Origin: Ceratotherium simum simum | Taxonomy: Eukaryota; Chordata; Mammalia; Perissodactyla; Rhinocerotidae | Direction: 5' to 3' | Length of the DNA: 64,000 nucleotides | Assembly (NCBI RefSeq): GCF_000283155.1 | Contig: NW_004454180.1 | Span: forward strand, 24,985,021-25,049,020 | In this document: positions 11,641 to 24,065 of the stretch, piece after piece | Layout of the letters: every line of letters starts with the position of its first letter | Position numbering within the stretch: position 1 is the first letter of the stretch | Position numbers and translations under genes: made by a program | Notes under the pieces: model-generated | The model's database searches: none | What the model saw: the letters and a program-made list of their open reading frames with translations, nothing else | Told to the model about the DNA's origin: nothing

Positions 11641-12428
11641 AGGCATTTCTCCTATTTGCGAATGAAAAAATCATATAGGCTGTTAGAGCAAATTAGGGCT
11701 TATGTTTCTTTAATGTGTCATATTAAGTAATTATGTGCACAGTGATACCTCCTTGGAAGCGGATACCTAGAATAAAAGAGGAAAGTTGGGCTCTGAAAAG
11801 GAATTAGGTATGGGAAGATTTGATCTTTTAGGCAGTAGGGCGTGCATGACTAAAAGGCATGGGCCTCTTCTGAAAGAGATATGCAAAGGAATGTCTTGAG
11901 TGGCCTCAAAGAGTGGGGCACAGAGACAGAGAACACTTGGGGGTTCCACATCCTTGTTGTGAAACCACATAACGAAGTACAGGGATTTTTTTATTCTAAA
12001 CACCTGATACCTAATCCCAGTGGTCCCTAACAAAGACCTGGACCATCATATGCAGCAATGTGGAGCATGGAAATCTTCAAAATGTGTGTGTGGGGGGTGG
12101 GGGGGTGGGGGGGCAGGGTCTATTGTCTGTAAGGAGCATCATCTCCAAACCTAAAAACAGCATGAGAGAACTAACTTCTAAATGGTCGCTTCAGCAATCC
12201 AGGAAGGAGGTAGCAATTTAGCATTGACCTTGACAAAGAATCTTTTATTCTAGCAGCTAGGCAGATGACAGTTTGCCTAAGATGTGTTTTAACAGTCAAG
12301 TGCTAAAGACTGTTATTTTTTTTGGAGAGGAAAAAGCAGTATTTAGTTTGGGAACTCTGAGGATCCAAAGTAGATTGATCAAGGTGTAGAAAGTATTGGG
12401 GAACAAAGACCAAAGACCTGGAACTAAC
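11641..12428. other. Unassigned non-coding sequence with a G-run tract
   Basis: Unique-looking sequence without a gene. It includes the G-run tract annotated separately at 12092-12118. Confidence 0.6.
12092..12118 (+). repeat. G-run tract, potential G-quadruplex
   Basis: Runs of 6, 7 and 7 G separated by single T, then CA and GGG, directly after a short GT repeat. This satisfies the usual four-run G-quadruplex pattern with very short loops. Structure formation is inferred, not shown. Confidence 0.8.
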
Positions 12429-12475
12429 TCTTTCTCTCTTTCTCTCTCTCTCTCTCATTCTCTCTCTCTCTCTCA
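12429..12475. repeat. (CT)n microsatellite
   Basis: CT-rich simple repeat with a few interruptions (TTTCTC, CATTCTC). Its reverse reading yields the RERERE-rich minus-strand open frame at 12303-12596, which is therefore an artefact. Confidence 0.92.
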
Positions 12476-12689
12476 GAGGCTTTTCTGGAAACTGTTTATA
12501 AAGGGTCAGATCAGCTACTCTGTTCATTGATACTGGAACAAGATAGAGGCTGAGATTATGCCAGCAGACATATAAGAAATATAGAACTTTCTGCATGATA
12601 TCAAAGCTACTCCTGCCTGTGAAACCAGACGAGAAACTTTAACTTTACCATCAACTTTTTCCCTTGTCTTTTTTGAAAAGGTTTGTGGT

Positions 12690-12900
12690 AATGTGGCAGC
12701 TTTGTAGACCCATCTGGCTTCAAATCTTGGTTCCTCCTCTGTTAGCTATAATGAATTTAGACAAAGTCACTTAACATCGCCATCTGAATTTTCCAAACTG
12801 TAAAGTGGAGTTAATAATACTCACATGGAGGTGTTGTTGGGCAATCTAAATGGGATAACATGAGCAGTACCTGGTATGTAGAGGAAGCTAAATAAATTTA
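12690..12900 (+). repeat. MIR SINE
   Basis: Sense MIR: TGGCTTCAAATCTTGG, then TCACTTAACATCGCC, AAACTGTAAAGTGGAG, ATAATACTCACATGG and CTAAATAAATT. Confidence 0.75.
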
Positions 12901-12959
12901 CTTCCCTTGCCACTTTTTTGGAAGATTTGTTTGAAGTGGTTGAAAAGAAATGAACAAGA

Positions 12960-13120
12960 TCATCGATTGCCAAACCTGGTTATGCTCTGAAATTATGTGA
13001 TGACCTTTCAAAAACTACTGATCTACTGAATTGGAATCTCCAAAGTGTAGCCTGGAAACCTGTATTTTTTAGAAAACTCTCAGATAATTCTCATGCCCAA
13101 CTAAGATTTAGATCAATGAA
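12960..13120 (+). repeat. MER5A-like hAT-Charlie MITE fragment
   Basis: ATCTACTGAATTGGAATCTC, then ACCTGTATTTTTTAGA and CAGATAATTCTCATGC fit a diverged MER5A. The terminal repeats are not clear. Confidence 0.6.
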
Positions 13121-13329
13121 CTACGTGAACTCTTGAATTTCTTTCTATTTTATCTCCCATTATCATTTAAAAATCAATTTAGTTAGGTAACTAATACTAA
13201 CCAGTTTTAGAATCATCTATGCTTAGTTGAGGAATACTTTTGATCATGGGCTGGGTTGCAGAAGATGTTTGTATTGCTTTTATCATATCTCACTTTCTGA
13301 AGGCACTGAAATATAAGATTAAGAATTAT

Positions 13330-13450
13330 GTGTGATATAGTTCATTCCACAAATATTTATTTAGTACCAAGTATATGCAGACACCATTCTAGGCGCTTCT
13401 AATTCGTTAAACAGGCAAAAAAAATCCCTGCTTTTGTGAAGCTTAGTAAA
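13330..13450 (+). repeat. Ancient interspersed repeat (L2/L3-like, family uncertain)
   Basis: CACAAATATTTATTTAGTAC, ACACCATTCTAGGCGCTTCT and ATCCCTGCTTTTGTGAAGCT match a common old repeat of the form 'attcaacaaatatttattgagc'. The same family appears near 30.3 and 42.0 kb. Confidence 0.55.
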
Positions 13451-13570
13451 GTTAAACTTGTTTGAGTGTTTTTAAGACCTGAGCAATTAAGCCTTTGCTA
13501 CAATTATAATTTGAAACAATAGATGACCAAACAAGAAGTTTGCTACCATATATATTGCACTTAATATTGA

Positions 13571-14905
13571 TTTTTTTCATATCTCCTAACATTTTATTAT
13601 GAAAATATTCAAACAAATAGCAAAGTTGTAAGAATTTTACAGTGGATGCCCACATACCCAGCACCTACCATTAACATTTTACTATACTTGCTTTATAACA
13701 TAGCTATCTATCCATTAATCCAGCTTATTATTTGTGATGTGTGTCAAACTAACTTAAAGACGTCAGTATACTTCCCCTAAAACTTCAGATGCGTATCATT
13801 AATTAGAATTTAATATTTGTTTACATTTTTCTTTTGATGTAAAATTTACGTGAAATGCACCATCTTACAAGTGCATGTACACGTGTATAACCTAAAAAGA
13901 TATAGAACACAGGCGAGTGTTCTCTCGTTCTTCTTCCCAGTGAATCCCTCTAAACCACAGATGCAAGTCATCTTCTGAATTTTTTCCACTGTAGATTAGT
14001 TTGCATGTTCTAGCATCATGTAAATGAAATCATGCAATATATACTCTTTTGTGTAACACTTCTTTCACTCTGCATAATATTTGTGAGATTTATCCATGTT
14101 CCCTCACATACAGTAATTTGTTTTTTTGTGTTTCTAGTTTCATTGCTCACCATGGTTTATTTATCTCTTCCCCTACTGATGGACACTGGGACTGTTTCTA
14201 TTCACAGCTATATGCATAAAGTGGCTATGAACATCACAAGTATTTTTGTGAATGTATTTTCATTCATAGTGGGTAAATACCTGTGTGTGGAACTTCTGGT
14301 CATAGGGTAGGTGTATGTTTCATTTTAAAAGATACTGCCAGCCCTTTTCCTAGTGTGGTTGTGTCATTTTACCCTGCCATCGACAGTGTTGCCCCAGGTG
14401 CTCCGTCCCCTCGTCCGTTGACTGGTGGTGTCAGTCTCTGTAACATTAGTCATTCTGGTGGGTGTGCAGTGGTGTCTCCTTATGGTTTTAATTTGCATTT
14501 CCTTGATGACAAATGACATTGACCACTTTTCCATGTGCTTATTGGCCATTCGTGTGTATATACTTTTTGACTCTTCAAATCTTTTGCCCATTTTTAATTG
14601 GGTTGTTTGTCTTTCTATTGTTAAATTGTCATAGTTCTTTGTATATCCTGGATAACAGTCCTTTGTCAGACATATGTTTTACCAGTGTTTCCTACAAACC
14701 TGTGGCTTGCCTATTCATTTTCTTAATGGTGTCTTTCGATGTGTAAAAGTTTTTAATTTTGATGAAGGCTAATTTTTTTTCTTTTATGATTATTGCTTTC
14801 TGTGACCTAAGAAGTCTTGGCTACCCATGAGTCACAAACATATTTCCCTATACTCTCCTGTAAAAGCCTTATAGTTTTATCTTTTACATTTGGGATATTT
14901 TGTAT
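13571..14905 (-). mobile_element. Old L1M/L1ME LINE, 3' UTR and ORF2 end
   Basis: Antisense L1. The left part (13571-about 13815) resembles an L1ME 3' end (CATACCCAGCACCTACCATT). The right part (about 13830-14905) has CATGTAAATGAAATCATGCA, TTCATAGTGGGTAAATACCT, TTTTAATTGGGTTGTTTG and TTGGCTACCCATGAGTCAC. It may be two abutting fragments. All frames are broken. Confidence 0.75.
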
Positions 14906-17448
14906 TTTCACAATTTTTCAAGAATAGATCTTCTAAACAATGTAACATAATACCCCGTTAAAATTACTTTTACGTATAAACAATAAATTAAGTTTAATCA
15001 CATTATAAGAAACCTATGACAGTGTCTTTCCTGATAAAATATGTGCAAATACGGAATTATTGAAAAGAACAGACCATCTTCCATATTCATGTTTTGTTTT
15101 CAAGTATATAATTTAAGAATAACAAAGGATTCTCTGATTAAAGAGCAACCTTGACTTAAAGATGTGTTTTAAACATACATTTGTTCAGTTAAAAGAAAAT
15201 TGACTGTTCTGTGCATTATATGTAACGGTGAAGGTGGGGAGAGAAGAGTGGCACCCACACTCTGTGTTTCAGTCTGCCTGGTCTGCTCACACACAGAATT
15301 CGGGAGGAAAGTGAGAGCAGAAACCGCATCCTCCCTGATTACACAGGAGAGAGAACCTTACTCCTCATGTTCCCAGTGTCCTCAGACTCGTCCTCCTTTG
15401 TCTCACACGTTCAACTCTGATAGTCAAGATGACTCTGGCCGCACTGCTTCAGACAGGGAGCATGACTTGCGTTCCTTTACAAGGCCTGGCTCCTGATAGA
15501 TGAACAGGCCATCTGATATCCTATCCAATGGAGGGCAGTGGCTCATTTAACATTTGCTCTGAAAATGGGTTTTATGAAACTTTCCACTTAAATAACTGTG
15601 GATTAACTTTTAGTGAAGCCGACATCGTGGAAACTAAGCAGAGTGTATAACCCCAGCCTGTTGGGCAACTGTGCATTATCATGGTTCTGCCTTAATTCAC
15701 TGCACCCTACTTCCTTTGAAATTTGCAACCAGATTCTAAACTATTCACTTTTTAACGTCTGGAAATGCCTAAAGCATTTGGCCATTTGTTCACCTTGTTT
15801 AAGCTGTACACCCAGTTAGGGTAAGAATATATTTACCAAAGCAAAGTGTACCTCTCTAAAAGATTAGACTGATGCTTTCAGAGTGTTCTTCTAACTTAGC
15901 CATAGAATGTTAGTGATCGGTTTTATGCAATCCTATTCATGATAACATTCCATGTTAGGATGCCTCCCCCTCCCAATTATTTTTTCAATGAACTTAAGAA
16001 AGTTTCTAATATAAAGGTTATATTATCAACAAATGCTAGTTTGAAAGAACCAAAAAGGATTTTGAAGATTACCCTTCTTTAACAATGCCTTAGATTTCTA
16101 TCTCCTTATCCATTCCTCACTGCTTTCTTTCTTAAGACATTATGGTTTATTGTGTCTCCACTAGGTACCTTGCATGTGATTTACACAGTGAATGGCCCTG
16201 CTTTCGGAGCAAGTTAATGATATAATATCCCCATTTATATTCAGAGCACTCAACACTTTCTAGCTCGCAGAATAATAAAAGCACCTGCATTTAATATACA
16301 TGGAAGAATGGGAAGGCAAATAGCAGATAAGGCACAATCAGGTAAGTGTAATCAGATAAAATATCACAATATTATAGTAGATCAGCATCTGGTAATGACT
16401 TGAATTTTGAAAGACTGACAAACAGCATGGCCTAAAGCAGCCAGGCATACCTCATTCAGAGTGCCTCTTCCCAAAGCTGATTGCTCCTCTCGTGTGTTTT
16501 CTGGCAGATTAAACAGGTAGGTTTCTTATTTTAACTCTTCTAGAACTGCATTGTGCCACTGGAAAAACACTGGCAATGTTCCTTCTGAGCCCAGATCAGA
16601 AACAAAAACAAATGATGGATCTAAAAGTAAAACCTTGCATCTCCCAGCAGTTATCTCAAATTGATCCAAATCAATTTTGTTTAAAAAAATAAAGCTTGCA
16701 GAGATAGGCAGAGCTTTCCTTTCCATCTCTGTACTTGCCTGTGTGGCGCTGACATTTTCTTCTTTTTTTTTTAAAGCAGGGGAAAACTGTTAGATTATTA
16801 GAAACTGATTTGCCTCTAAAGCCTTCTTCACTTTTGGACACTGGCAGCTGGTAAACTGGTTGTCTATCTTGGCCTTGCGTGAGTCCTAATGTAACAGAAC
16901 CATATGGAGTCAAATAGAAAGCTTCAGATTTGCAAAAGTCAGAACTGAACAAACCTGGCTTGTATCGTGGAATTTAGAAGTTCTCTCTCCTTTTAAGTTC
17001 CTCTTTGTTGGAGGCCAGCGATCTCTTCAGGTAGCTCACTTCAGCTTACCAGGTACCACGGAGGGCATGGGGAGAGCCAGGTGCAGAAGGGCTGTCAGCA
17101 AACACGTGCCTGGCAGCGGTCTGCCCCGTGTTGGCCTCTCCAGTGGCGGGGCTCCAGCTCCTTCTCAGTGCCTTTGCTCTTCATGGCTGCAGTTGGAGCA
17201 GGATGTTGCTTGTAGACAGTGGAATTGATGCCCCATCTTCTGAGAACGGCTGTATTCACTCTTGTTCCTCATTTCTTATGCTTTTGTTTGCTGTTCTAAG
17301 GGTGGCAGCCCTGGGCACTGACCAAGGGGTATGTGTTAAATGAAACTTTCATAAATACGAGTCTGAAGGAGATGAAGTAACTGTCGAACTTAGAACGACT
17401 CTGTTTTTATGGAAACAACTCTTCCCAAAATACCTCTATCTCTCCATC
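14906..17448. other. Unassigned non-coding sequence
   Basis: Long unique-looking stretch. No open frame over 100 residues and no recognised family. A frame at 15200-15496 (98 residues) has no domain features. A faint MIR-like trace is possible near 16140-16260. Unrecognised exons or regulatory elements cannot be excluded without comparison to related genomes. Confidence 0.6.
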
Positions 17449-17828
17449 TGGTTTAGTCAGCTCAGGCTGTGATAACAAAATATCATGGACTGGGTGGCTT
17501 AAACAACAGAAATATATTTTCTCACAGTTCTGGAGGCCAGAAGTCTGAGATCAGGGTGCCAGCATGGCCAGGTTCTGGTGAGAGCTCTCTCCCTGGCTTG
17601 CAGATGATGGCAATCTCAATGTGTGCTCATGTGACCTCTTCTTTGGAGAGAGAGAAAGAGCAGGCTCTCTGATGTCTCTTCTTAAATTGACACTAATCCC
17701 ATGAGCCCCACCCTCATGACCTTGTCTAACTGTATTTACCTCCCAAAGGCCCTGTCTCCAAATACCTTCAAATTGTGGGTTAGGACTTCACCATATGAAT
17801 TTTGGGGGACACAATTCAGGCCATAGCA
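17449..17828 (-). mobile_element. MLT1 LTR (ERVL-MaLR)
   Basis: Antisense MLT1: GTTTAGTCAGCTCAGGCTGT, AAATATCATGGACTGGGTGG, CTCACAGTTCTGGAGGCCAG, CCCCACCCTCATGACCTTGT and CCATATGAATTTTGGGGGAC. It ends GCCATAGCA. Full length within divergence; no clear target duplication. Confidence 0.9.
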
Positions 17829-19227
17829 TTACCCAATTGTATTATTGTGGCAAAGTTACTAAGGCTGAGACAAAGAGCCACTGTCTGCCCAAAAAGGTTG
17901 ACATGAAGAGTAGTGGTAGTTGAGTCCACAATGGAGCAAATGTCAATTAATTGGAACCTTTGATGGCCATGTTATTCATCCCTTCTTCTCACACACCCAC
18001 ATCCCCACTTACCCATCCCTGCCACACCTGCTTTAGACTTTTAGAGAAAAAGATCACAAGAGAAAGTGTTTGTGTTAGGAATTATGTGGAAAAATAACTT
18101 TCAGGATGTTTATGGCATCAACATTCTCTTCTACTTCCTATTACACTTTCTACCCTTGCAGTAACATGGACTGATCACTGGTTTCAGAGTGATGAATTAT
18201 CCCACAAGGGAGCTTCATTCACCCAAAAAGTTTTCCGTTGTATTCTGAATATTAAAGATGGAAAGAGAACTAATTTCTAGATGATTTCTAATGACAGGAG
18301 TAGAAAGTAAGAAGGAGTTTGTGGAGAATCATGGGTTAATTACAACACCCTGTCTCCAGAGCACCCCATTTTATATAATGTTTTCTTTCACGGAATTCTT
18401 TATTGAATGCTTTTGGGAGGTGGGCTGAGATTTACATTTTACAACTGAAAAACTGTGAGCTTCTTCAAGGTCATGGGAAGAGATCTGGATTATCAATGTA
18501 AACATGAACTGCACAATATTGGAAATTGAAAACACCTCCCCCAACAGTTTGACTGGTTGGCTGAGTTGGTTGGGTTTCTTTTGCATTTTAGTTGTGGCCT
18601 AACAGGAACAAGCAGAGCAGCCTATTGTTATTTTAAGTTGTCATTTTGTGAGTGTAGGCCACGAAGAGCCATATTAGAAAGAGATGTGTCACTCTCTGAT
18701 TTGTGATAGAGAGAGCCTCAGATAAAGCACAGTTGAGGCTATTTCAGCCTCCAATTTGAAAAGATTTGTGCTTCTGCTTGAAGCCTCATTAAGAGGTATT
18801 TAATAAATAGTGGTGGTGATAATGCCGCCAGCCAATCATTTTCTGGTTCCACCTGCATTCCTCATCCTTCACCAGAGCCCTCTTCCTGGAGGAAGGGACT
18901 AAGCTACAGGGAGTAAGCCGTAGCACAGTTATCTCAAGTATAGGGTGGGCATTGATTCATCTTGAGTATTTTCATGTAGATTGTGCTATATGTAATTGAG
19001 TATGAAGCATAAGCCTTTCTAACTTAAGACTGTAACTTATACGTTTTTCCACCACCATCGCATTTGGGGGCAGATAAAGTACTGATCTCTAGTGGGAATA
19101 GATTGAGGACAATAAAAAGACTGAGGAGACATGTGCAGACATAAAGACACATGTCTTTGTGGCATCTTCTTTATGGCATTCACCCATAAAGAAGGATAAA
19201 AATCATTACCTTAAGATAGAATTTGTG
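17829..19227. other. Unassigned non-coding sequence
   Basis: No gene and no clear repeat was recognised. Composition is ordinary. Confidence 0.6.
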
Positions 19228-19797
19228 ATTACTTTTTTTAAAAAATTTTTTGTTTATTGCAGTAACATTGGTTTATAACATTGTATAAATTTCAGATGTA
19301 CATCATTATACTTCTATTTCTGCATAGATTACATCATGTTCACCACCCAAATACTAATTACAACCCATCACCACACACATGTGCCGAATTATCCCTTTCG
19401 CCCTCCTCCCTCCCCCCTTCCCCTCTGGTAACCACCAATCCAATCTCTGTCTCTGTGTGTTTGTTTATTGTTGTTATTATCTACTACTTAATGAAGGAAA
19501 TCATACGGTATTTGACCTTCTCCCTCTGACTTATTTCACTTTGCATTATACCCTCCATGTTCATCCATGTTGTCACAAATGGCTGGATTTCATCGTTTCT
19601 TATGGCTGAGTAGTATTCCATTGTGTATACGTACCACATCTTCTTTATCCATTCATCCCTTGATGGGCACTTCGGTTGCTTCCAAGTCTTAGCTATTGTG
19701 AATAACGCTGCAATGAACACAGGGGTGCATGTATTTTTACGCGTTGGTGTTTTCAAGTTCTTTGGATAAATACCCAGCAGTGGAATAGCTGGATTAC
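19228..19797 (-). mobile_element. Relatively young 5'-truncated L1
   Basis: Antisense L1 3' UTR and ORF2 C-terminus. The minus-strand frame at 19484-19756 encodes the ORF2 tail, with CPSRDEWIKKMWYVYTMEYY and AKTWKQPK visible, and no stops until the natural region end. This is the least decayed L1 in the window. Possible flanking duplications begin GATTACTTTTTT (19228) and GATTACTTCTTA (after 19791). The 5' truncation fits target-primed insertion. Confidence 0.88.
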
Positions 19798-22020
19798 TTC
19801 TTAAGGATTGCGTAATTTGTTCTTTTCCTCTGTATACAATTTGTGTTGAAGATTTTAGGCGACCAAAAAAGAATACTTCTTAGTTACCTTTGCAATTATA
19901 TTTGAATTGTGTACTCTGACTAAGGGAAATATCTGAGTTTGCCTTTGTTAATTATACACCCCAAATCTAAACTTGGTTCATTTCAAGCTTCTGGGATTAG
20001 AAAAGATTAGATCTCCATGCGTGTTAGTTCTTAGGAAGTCATTTTACTTTCTGCTTCAGCTTCTCATTTCGAAAGCTGGAACATATTATTTTCATGCCAG
20101 GTTTAATAATCTGCTCATTTCTTAGCTAAATTCTCTAGATATTTGTCAGAAAATTTTGTCATTGTGTGATGGGGCACAACAATTGTTTAATAAATTGTTG
20201 CTATAAAGACATTATGAAAAATATATATACATAGATTTCTAAGGAACAAGGGTGCATAGTTGGAGATGACAAATTGTTAAATATCAAAAATGATTAGTGG
20301 AGAAAAGCCATCTGAAAAAATAGTAACCTAGCTCAGTAATGAGCGCTACGATTAACATACTCTACAAATCTATCAATACTATGGCTCAGCATGTCCTTGT
20401 TACTCTCTCAAATTAATAATGACAGATACTGAGACCCTATTAATATTTTAATAGTCTAATAGGCACAGACAAGCATGCAGCAGAGAAGAATGTAAATCAG
20501 TGGTTGGGGGTTGCTGGGCCACCTCTAGAGAGTCAGCCAGGTGGGAGAGCCAAGTCCTCGTCAAGCTTTCTTAACTTCTTCCTGGGTTTGTTCTCATATA
20601 AGCACCCAGTTTCAGAAAATGTGCTAAGTTTGAACAGAAGGATGCGCTAGTACAAAACAAAACTCACAGAGTATTTATCATTCCTCATGCTCACAACATA
20701 TTTTAAGGAATACTAATGTCCATGTCAGTGTGTATCCTTAAATGCTCTGTCGTCTGAAACATAGTAGGAACTCTTATAAAGAATATATGTTCTGGGAGTT
20801 TGAAGAAACAGGTTTTCTCTGATTTCTAGCACTGGTGGTCTCCTTGCTCTAATCATCTCCAAATTCATCCTCAGTAGAAATGATGTAATGTGTGTAGACT
20901 ACTGTAAGATACTTGAAAGAATAAATCTGAATGAAATAAGGAAAGAAAAACATTAAATAACATGTGTAAAGTACTTGGGGTGGTGCCCAGCACAAAGGAG
21001 GTGCATGGCAATGCTGGTTTCTCGCTCTTTTTGCTTCTGAGAGGCCCATTTCCACGGGGACCTTCACTTGACCTTCCTGTGAGGCACACATGTGTTTTGC
21101 AGCTCTCATAAAGTTTTCCTTGGAGTGGACTTTGGATTTGAAGCTATATCGATAGCTGTCTTTTGTAGTACTATGTCCATATAATTTGATGCCAGGAGGT
21201 CAGCTTCTCAAGGGCTGTCAATCTGTGCCTTATCATTGGGTGGTTTTGAAGGATCATTTGTTGGAGGCCATACAGAACCAGAGAGATCACACCACAGAGA
21301 CCAAGTATTTTTCATTTGGAATTTCTAATCTAAATGCCACAATTGATTTCTAGAACAAGAGGGGGGAAAGCCAGAAGAAAAGAGGGATGATTCCAGAAAA
21401 AAGGGAAAAAAAGGAGTTTTTACCAGGAAGCCAGAATTTGTATGCTCACCCCAGGACTAAAACCCACAAATGTAGGTTTGCTAGCAGCTGCTGGAATCTG
21501 TAGGAGACCAGAATTTATTCTGTTCATGGAGCCTTATGCTTCAGCTGGCGATGACTCACGTTGAATCACCTGATGATAGTTAGAGCTCAGAGACAAGAAA
21601 TACATTTCTTCCCTCTGTCTGTCTTGTTTATATTTCCTTACAACTTAAAAGAGCTTGGTTTTTACTTTGTTCTGGACTCTGCTGCCTGATTGAATTGTCT
21701 CTCCACAAGCCCCACCCAGCACCCCCTTCTGTTTATGCTTGCTATATTGTCTGGTAATTTTCACAGTTTTGGTCCTCTCCACCTTTCGCTAAGCTATTGT
21801 GCCGGGCGCGTGTAGGAACTGCCACCCTCTTGTTACTTCCTCAGGATCTACTCCAGCATCACCTGTCAGTGGAGTTTTCTCTTCCTTCCCTCCCTTCTCA
21901 GGTCTAATGAGCTCTACTCGCTTTAATTCCACAGTACACTGAGCATTATGAAGTGGCCTTGCAGGATTATGTTATTTGCAGGCATGCTTCTTCCCTGGCC
22001 TAGGCTCCTCACCCACAGAG
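19798..22020. other. Unassigned non-coding sequence
   Basis: Mostly unique. A small perfect inverted repeat, CAACAATT/AATTGTTG, lies at 20177-20200. A weak MIR-like 3' end is possible at about 20945-21010. Overlapping minus-strand frames at 20849-21109 are not supported as genes. Confidence 0.55.
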
Positions 22021-22024
22021 TCTG

Positions 22025-22090
22025 TGCCGTTTGTTTTTAAAAGCCGGCACATAGTAGGTGCCGATGGAGCATTTGTTGAACAAATGTTCA
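22025..22090 (+). repeat. L2 LINE 3' end fragment
   Basis: GCCGGCACATAGTAGGTGCC followed by GAGCATTTGTTGAACAAATG is the classic L2 terminus. Confidence 0.7.
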
Positions 22091-22974
22091 ATCCATTCTC
22101 CTTTGTGACATGTGACAAAATAATTTGAAGTTAGTAGGGAGCTTTTAATGTGACAGATATTAGTAAAAAGAATAAGTGCTTACATTGTATTGTTTGCTTT
22201 AAGACATGGCAAGCTATACATGTTTAATAAATATGGGTAAAAATAATTGACTTGGTGACGGTACTGGGACAAACCATCTTTGAGGATGCTGTAATGAGGT
22301 ACAACAAGCACACCAGTTTCAGGGTTCATGAGCCAGAGTTCTAGGCATAGCTTCATCATAGAACCTTGCCATAGTACTGGGAGCCTCCCCCTTTCTGGAC
22401 CGAATTGTCTCATCTCGTAGGATGGAGAGACAGGAAGAGATAATCTTACATGAATTCCAGGTGATTCAAGGTCTGAAACTCTGTCATCTATCATAGCAAT
22501 CCCAGTTAGGGATTGTCTGGACTGCCAAGATGCCCCATCTCCCTAGCCCCACATAAAAGCACTTGAACATGTCTAGTACCCTATTCATATTTGAGGTCCT
22601 CTAGCTTCTTTGTCTTAGTTTCCTCCTTTCATGCTCTTCTCCCCCTTCCTCTGGAACTAGAGGTTTTGCCTTGAAGCTACAGGATAGTTTGAACATAGTG
22701 CGGTGTTATATGGCTCTCCCATTCTTCCTACAGGGTGAGCTCATTCACCTTCCCCCTGCCCACCGCAGACCCTCATACAAGCCTTAGCTGCTGTCCTACC
22801 AGCTCTTGCCTCCAGCTGGCCCAGATAAGATTTTAAGGCCTCCTTGCCTTTTGCCCTATCTTCATTTTTTGTGCAAAAGACATATTACCAGAAAAATCTG
22901 CAGCCATTTCACCATCAGCTCACCTCTCTTTTTTCTATTTTTCAGAACTCTCTCACCTGTAATATGACAACAGT
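22091..22974. other. Unassigned non-coding sequence
   Basis: No gene was recognised. Pyrimidine-rich stretches at about 22600-22920 may be very old LINE sequence, but I cannot support a call. Confidence 0.55.
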
Positions 22975-23163
22975 AATAAGTACTGTTTAGAATGTTACTG
23001 TATTGTGATAGGCATTTACTTACATCTCTAATCCTTGCAGCATCCCTGAAGGGTAGATATTTTACATTAATTTTAGAGACGAGGAAGCTGATTCTGATTG
23101 TTTAAGTAGCTTGTCCAGATTGTCCAACTCCAAAGCCAGTGCTATTTCCACTGCATTATGCTG
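22975..23163 (-). repeat. MIR SINE
   Basis: Antisense MIR: TCTAATCCTTGCAGCATCCC, then GAGACGAGGAAGCTGA, AAGTAGCTTGTCCAGATTG, CCAAAGCCAGTGC and TTCCACTGCATTATGCTGC. Confidence 0.82.
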
Positions 23164-23329
23164 CATTTCAGCACATACAGGTCCATATCAATTTTTTGTT
23201 GTTTTGTTCATGTCAGCTTTTTGTTGTTTCAGAAACAGTATTATATCACCAAAAAGAAAAACATTTCACCGCAATTTACGAGACATCAACGTGCTAGTTT
23301 TTTTTTATATACTCTTCTACTCTTTGTTT

Positions 23330-23575
23330 ATATTCGCACTATCTTAAAGAGTTATGATCATAATGTAGATACAGTCCTTATTCTAAAAATAATTCCATAA
23401 GCATTTTCTTTGTTGCTCTCTTCTATATTGTCATTTTAATGGCTGCATAATTTTCATCAGATTGGTTTATCATAGTTTTAAAAAGTTTTTACCACTGCAG
23501 AACATTTAGATTATTTCCATTTTGTGCTGCAATAAATTATGTTATAATAATGATATTTATGCACTTTTTTAGGTT
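23330..23575 (-). repeat. Old L1-like 3' fragment
   Basis: TTTTAATGGCTGCATAATTT and GAACATTTAGATTATTTCCA resemble the antisense of old L1MC/MD-type 3' sequence. Strongly diverged. Confidence 0.5.
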
Positions 23576-23599
23576 AATGGTAATATGTTGGCTTTTAAA

Positions 23600-24065
23600 A
23601 CCATATTTATTTTGGAAATTTTGAACTATTCACAAGAGACTGGAAGAGACCTACACCTACCTATCACTCAGCTTCAACAATACTCAACATTTTGCCCATC
23701 TTTTTCCGTGAGAACATTAAAGAAAATTTCAAGTATCTTGTCATTTCACTTGTAAATACTTCAGGATAGACTTGTAACCGGTACGGACTTTTCCCTAATG
23801 TCATCTAATACTCAGTCTATGTTTAAACTTCCGTGCTTATCAGAGTGACTTTTTACATTTGGTTTGTACAATTAGGATCCAAATATGGTCCACACATTGT
23901 AGTTAGTTGTTACATTGCTAAAGTTTCATTCATTCTAAACAACACACACACACACACACACACTTACATACACACACACGTTTTTAATGCCACCAATTTG
24001 TTGGAGAAACCACGTCAGAGTCCCAAAGGATGTCTCACATTCTGAGGTTGATGTTTCCTCAAGTT
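23600..24065 (-). mobile_element. L1ME-type LINE 3' UTR
   Basis: Antisense L1ME: ACCTACCTATCACTCAGCTT, AATTAGGATCCAAATATGGT, TCCACACATTGTAGTTAGTT, then after a CA microsatellite AATTTGTTGGAGAAACCACG and TCTCACATTCTGAGG. The microsatellite has expanded inside the element. Confidence 0.72.
23941..23980. repeat. (CA)n microsatellite
   Basis: About eleven CA units, then CTTACATA, then CACACACACG. Likely length-variable. Confidence 0.95.

Noticed and set aside
12303..12596. Arg/Glu-rich minus-strand frame
   Set aside because: Produced by translating the CT microsatellite.
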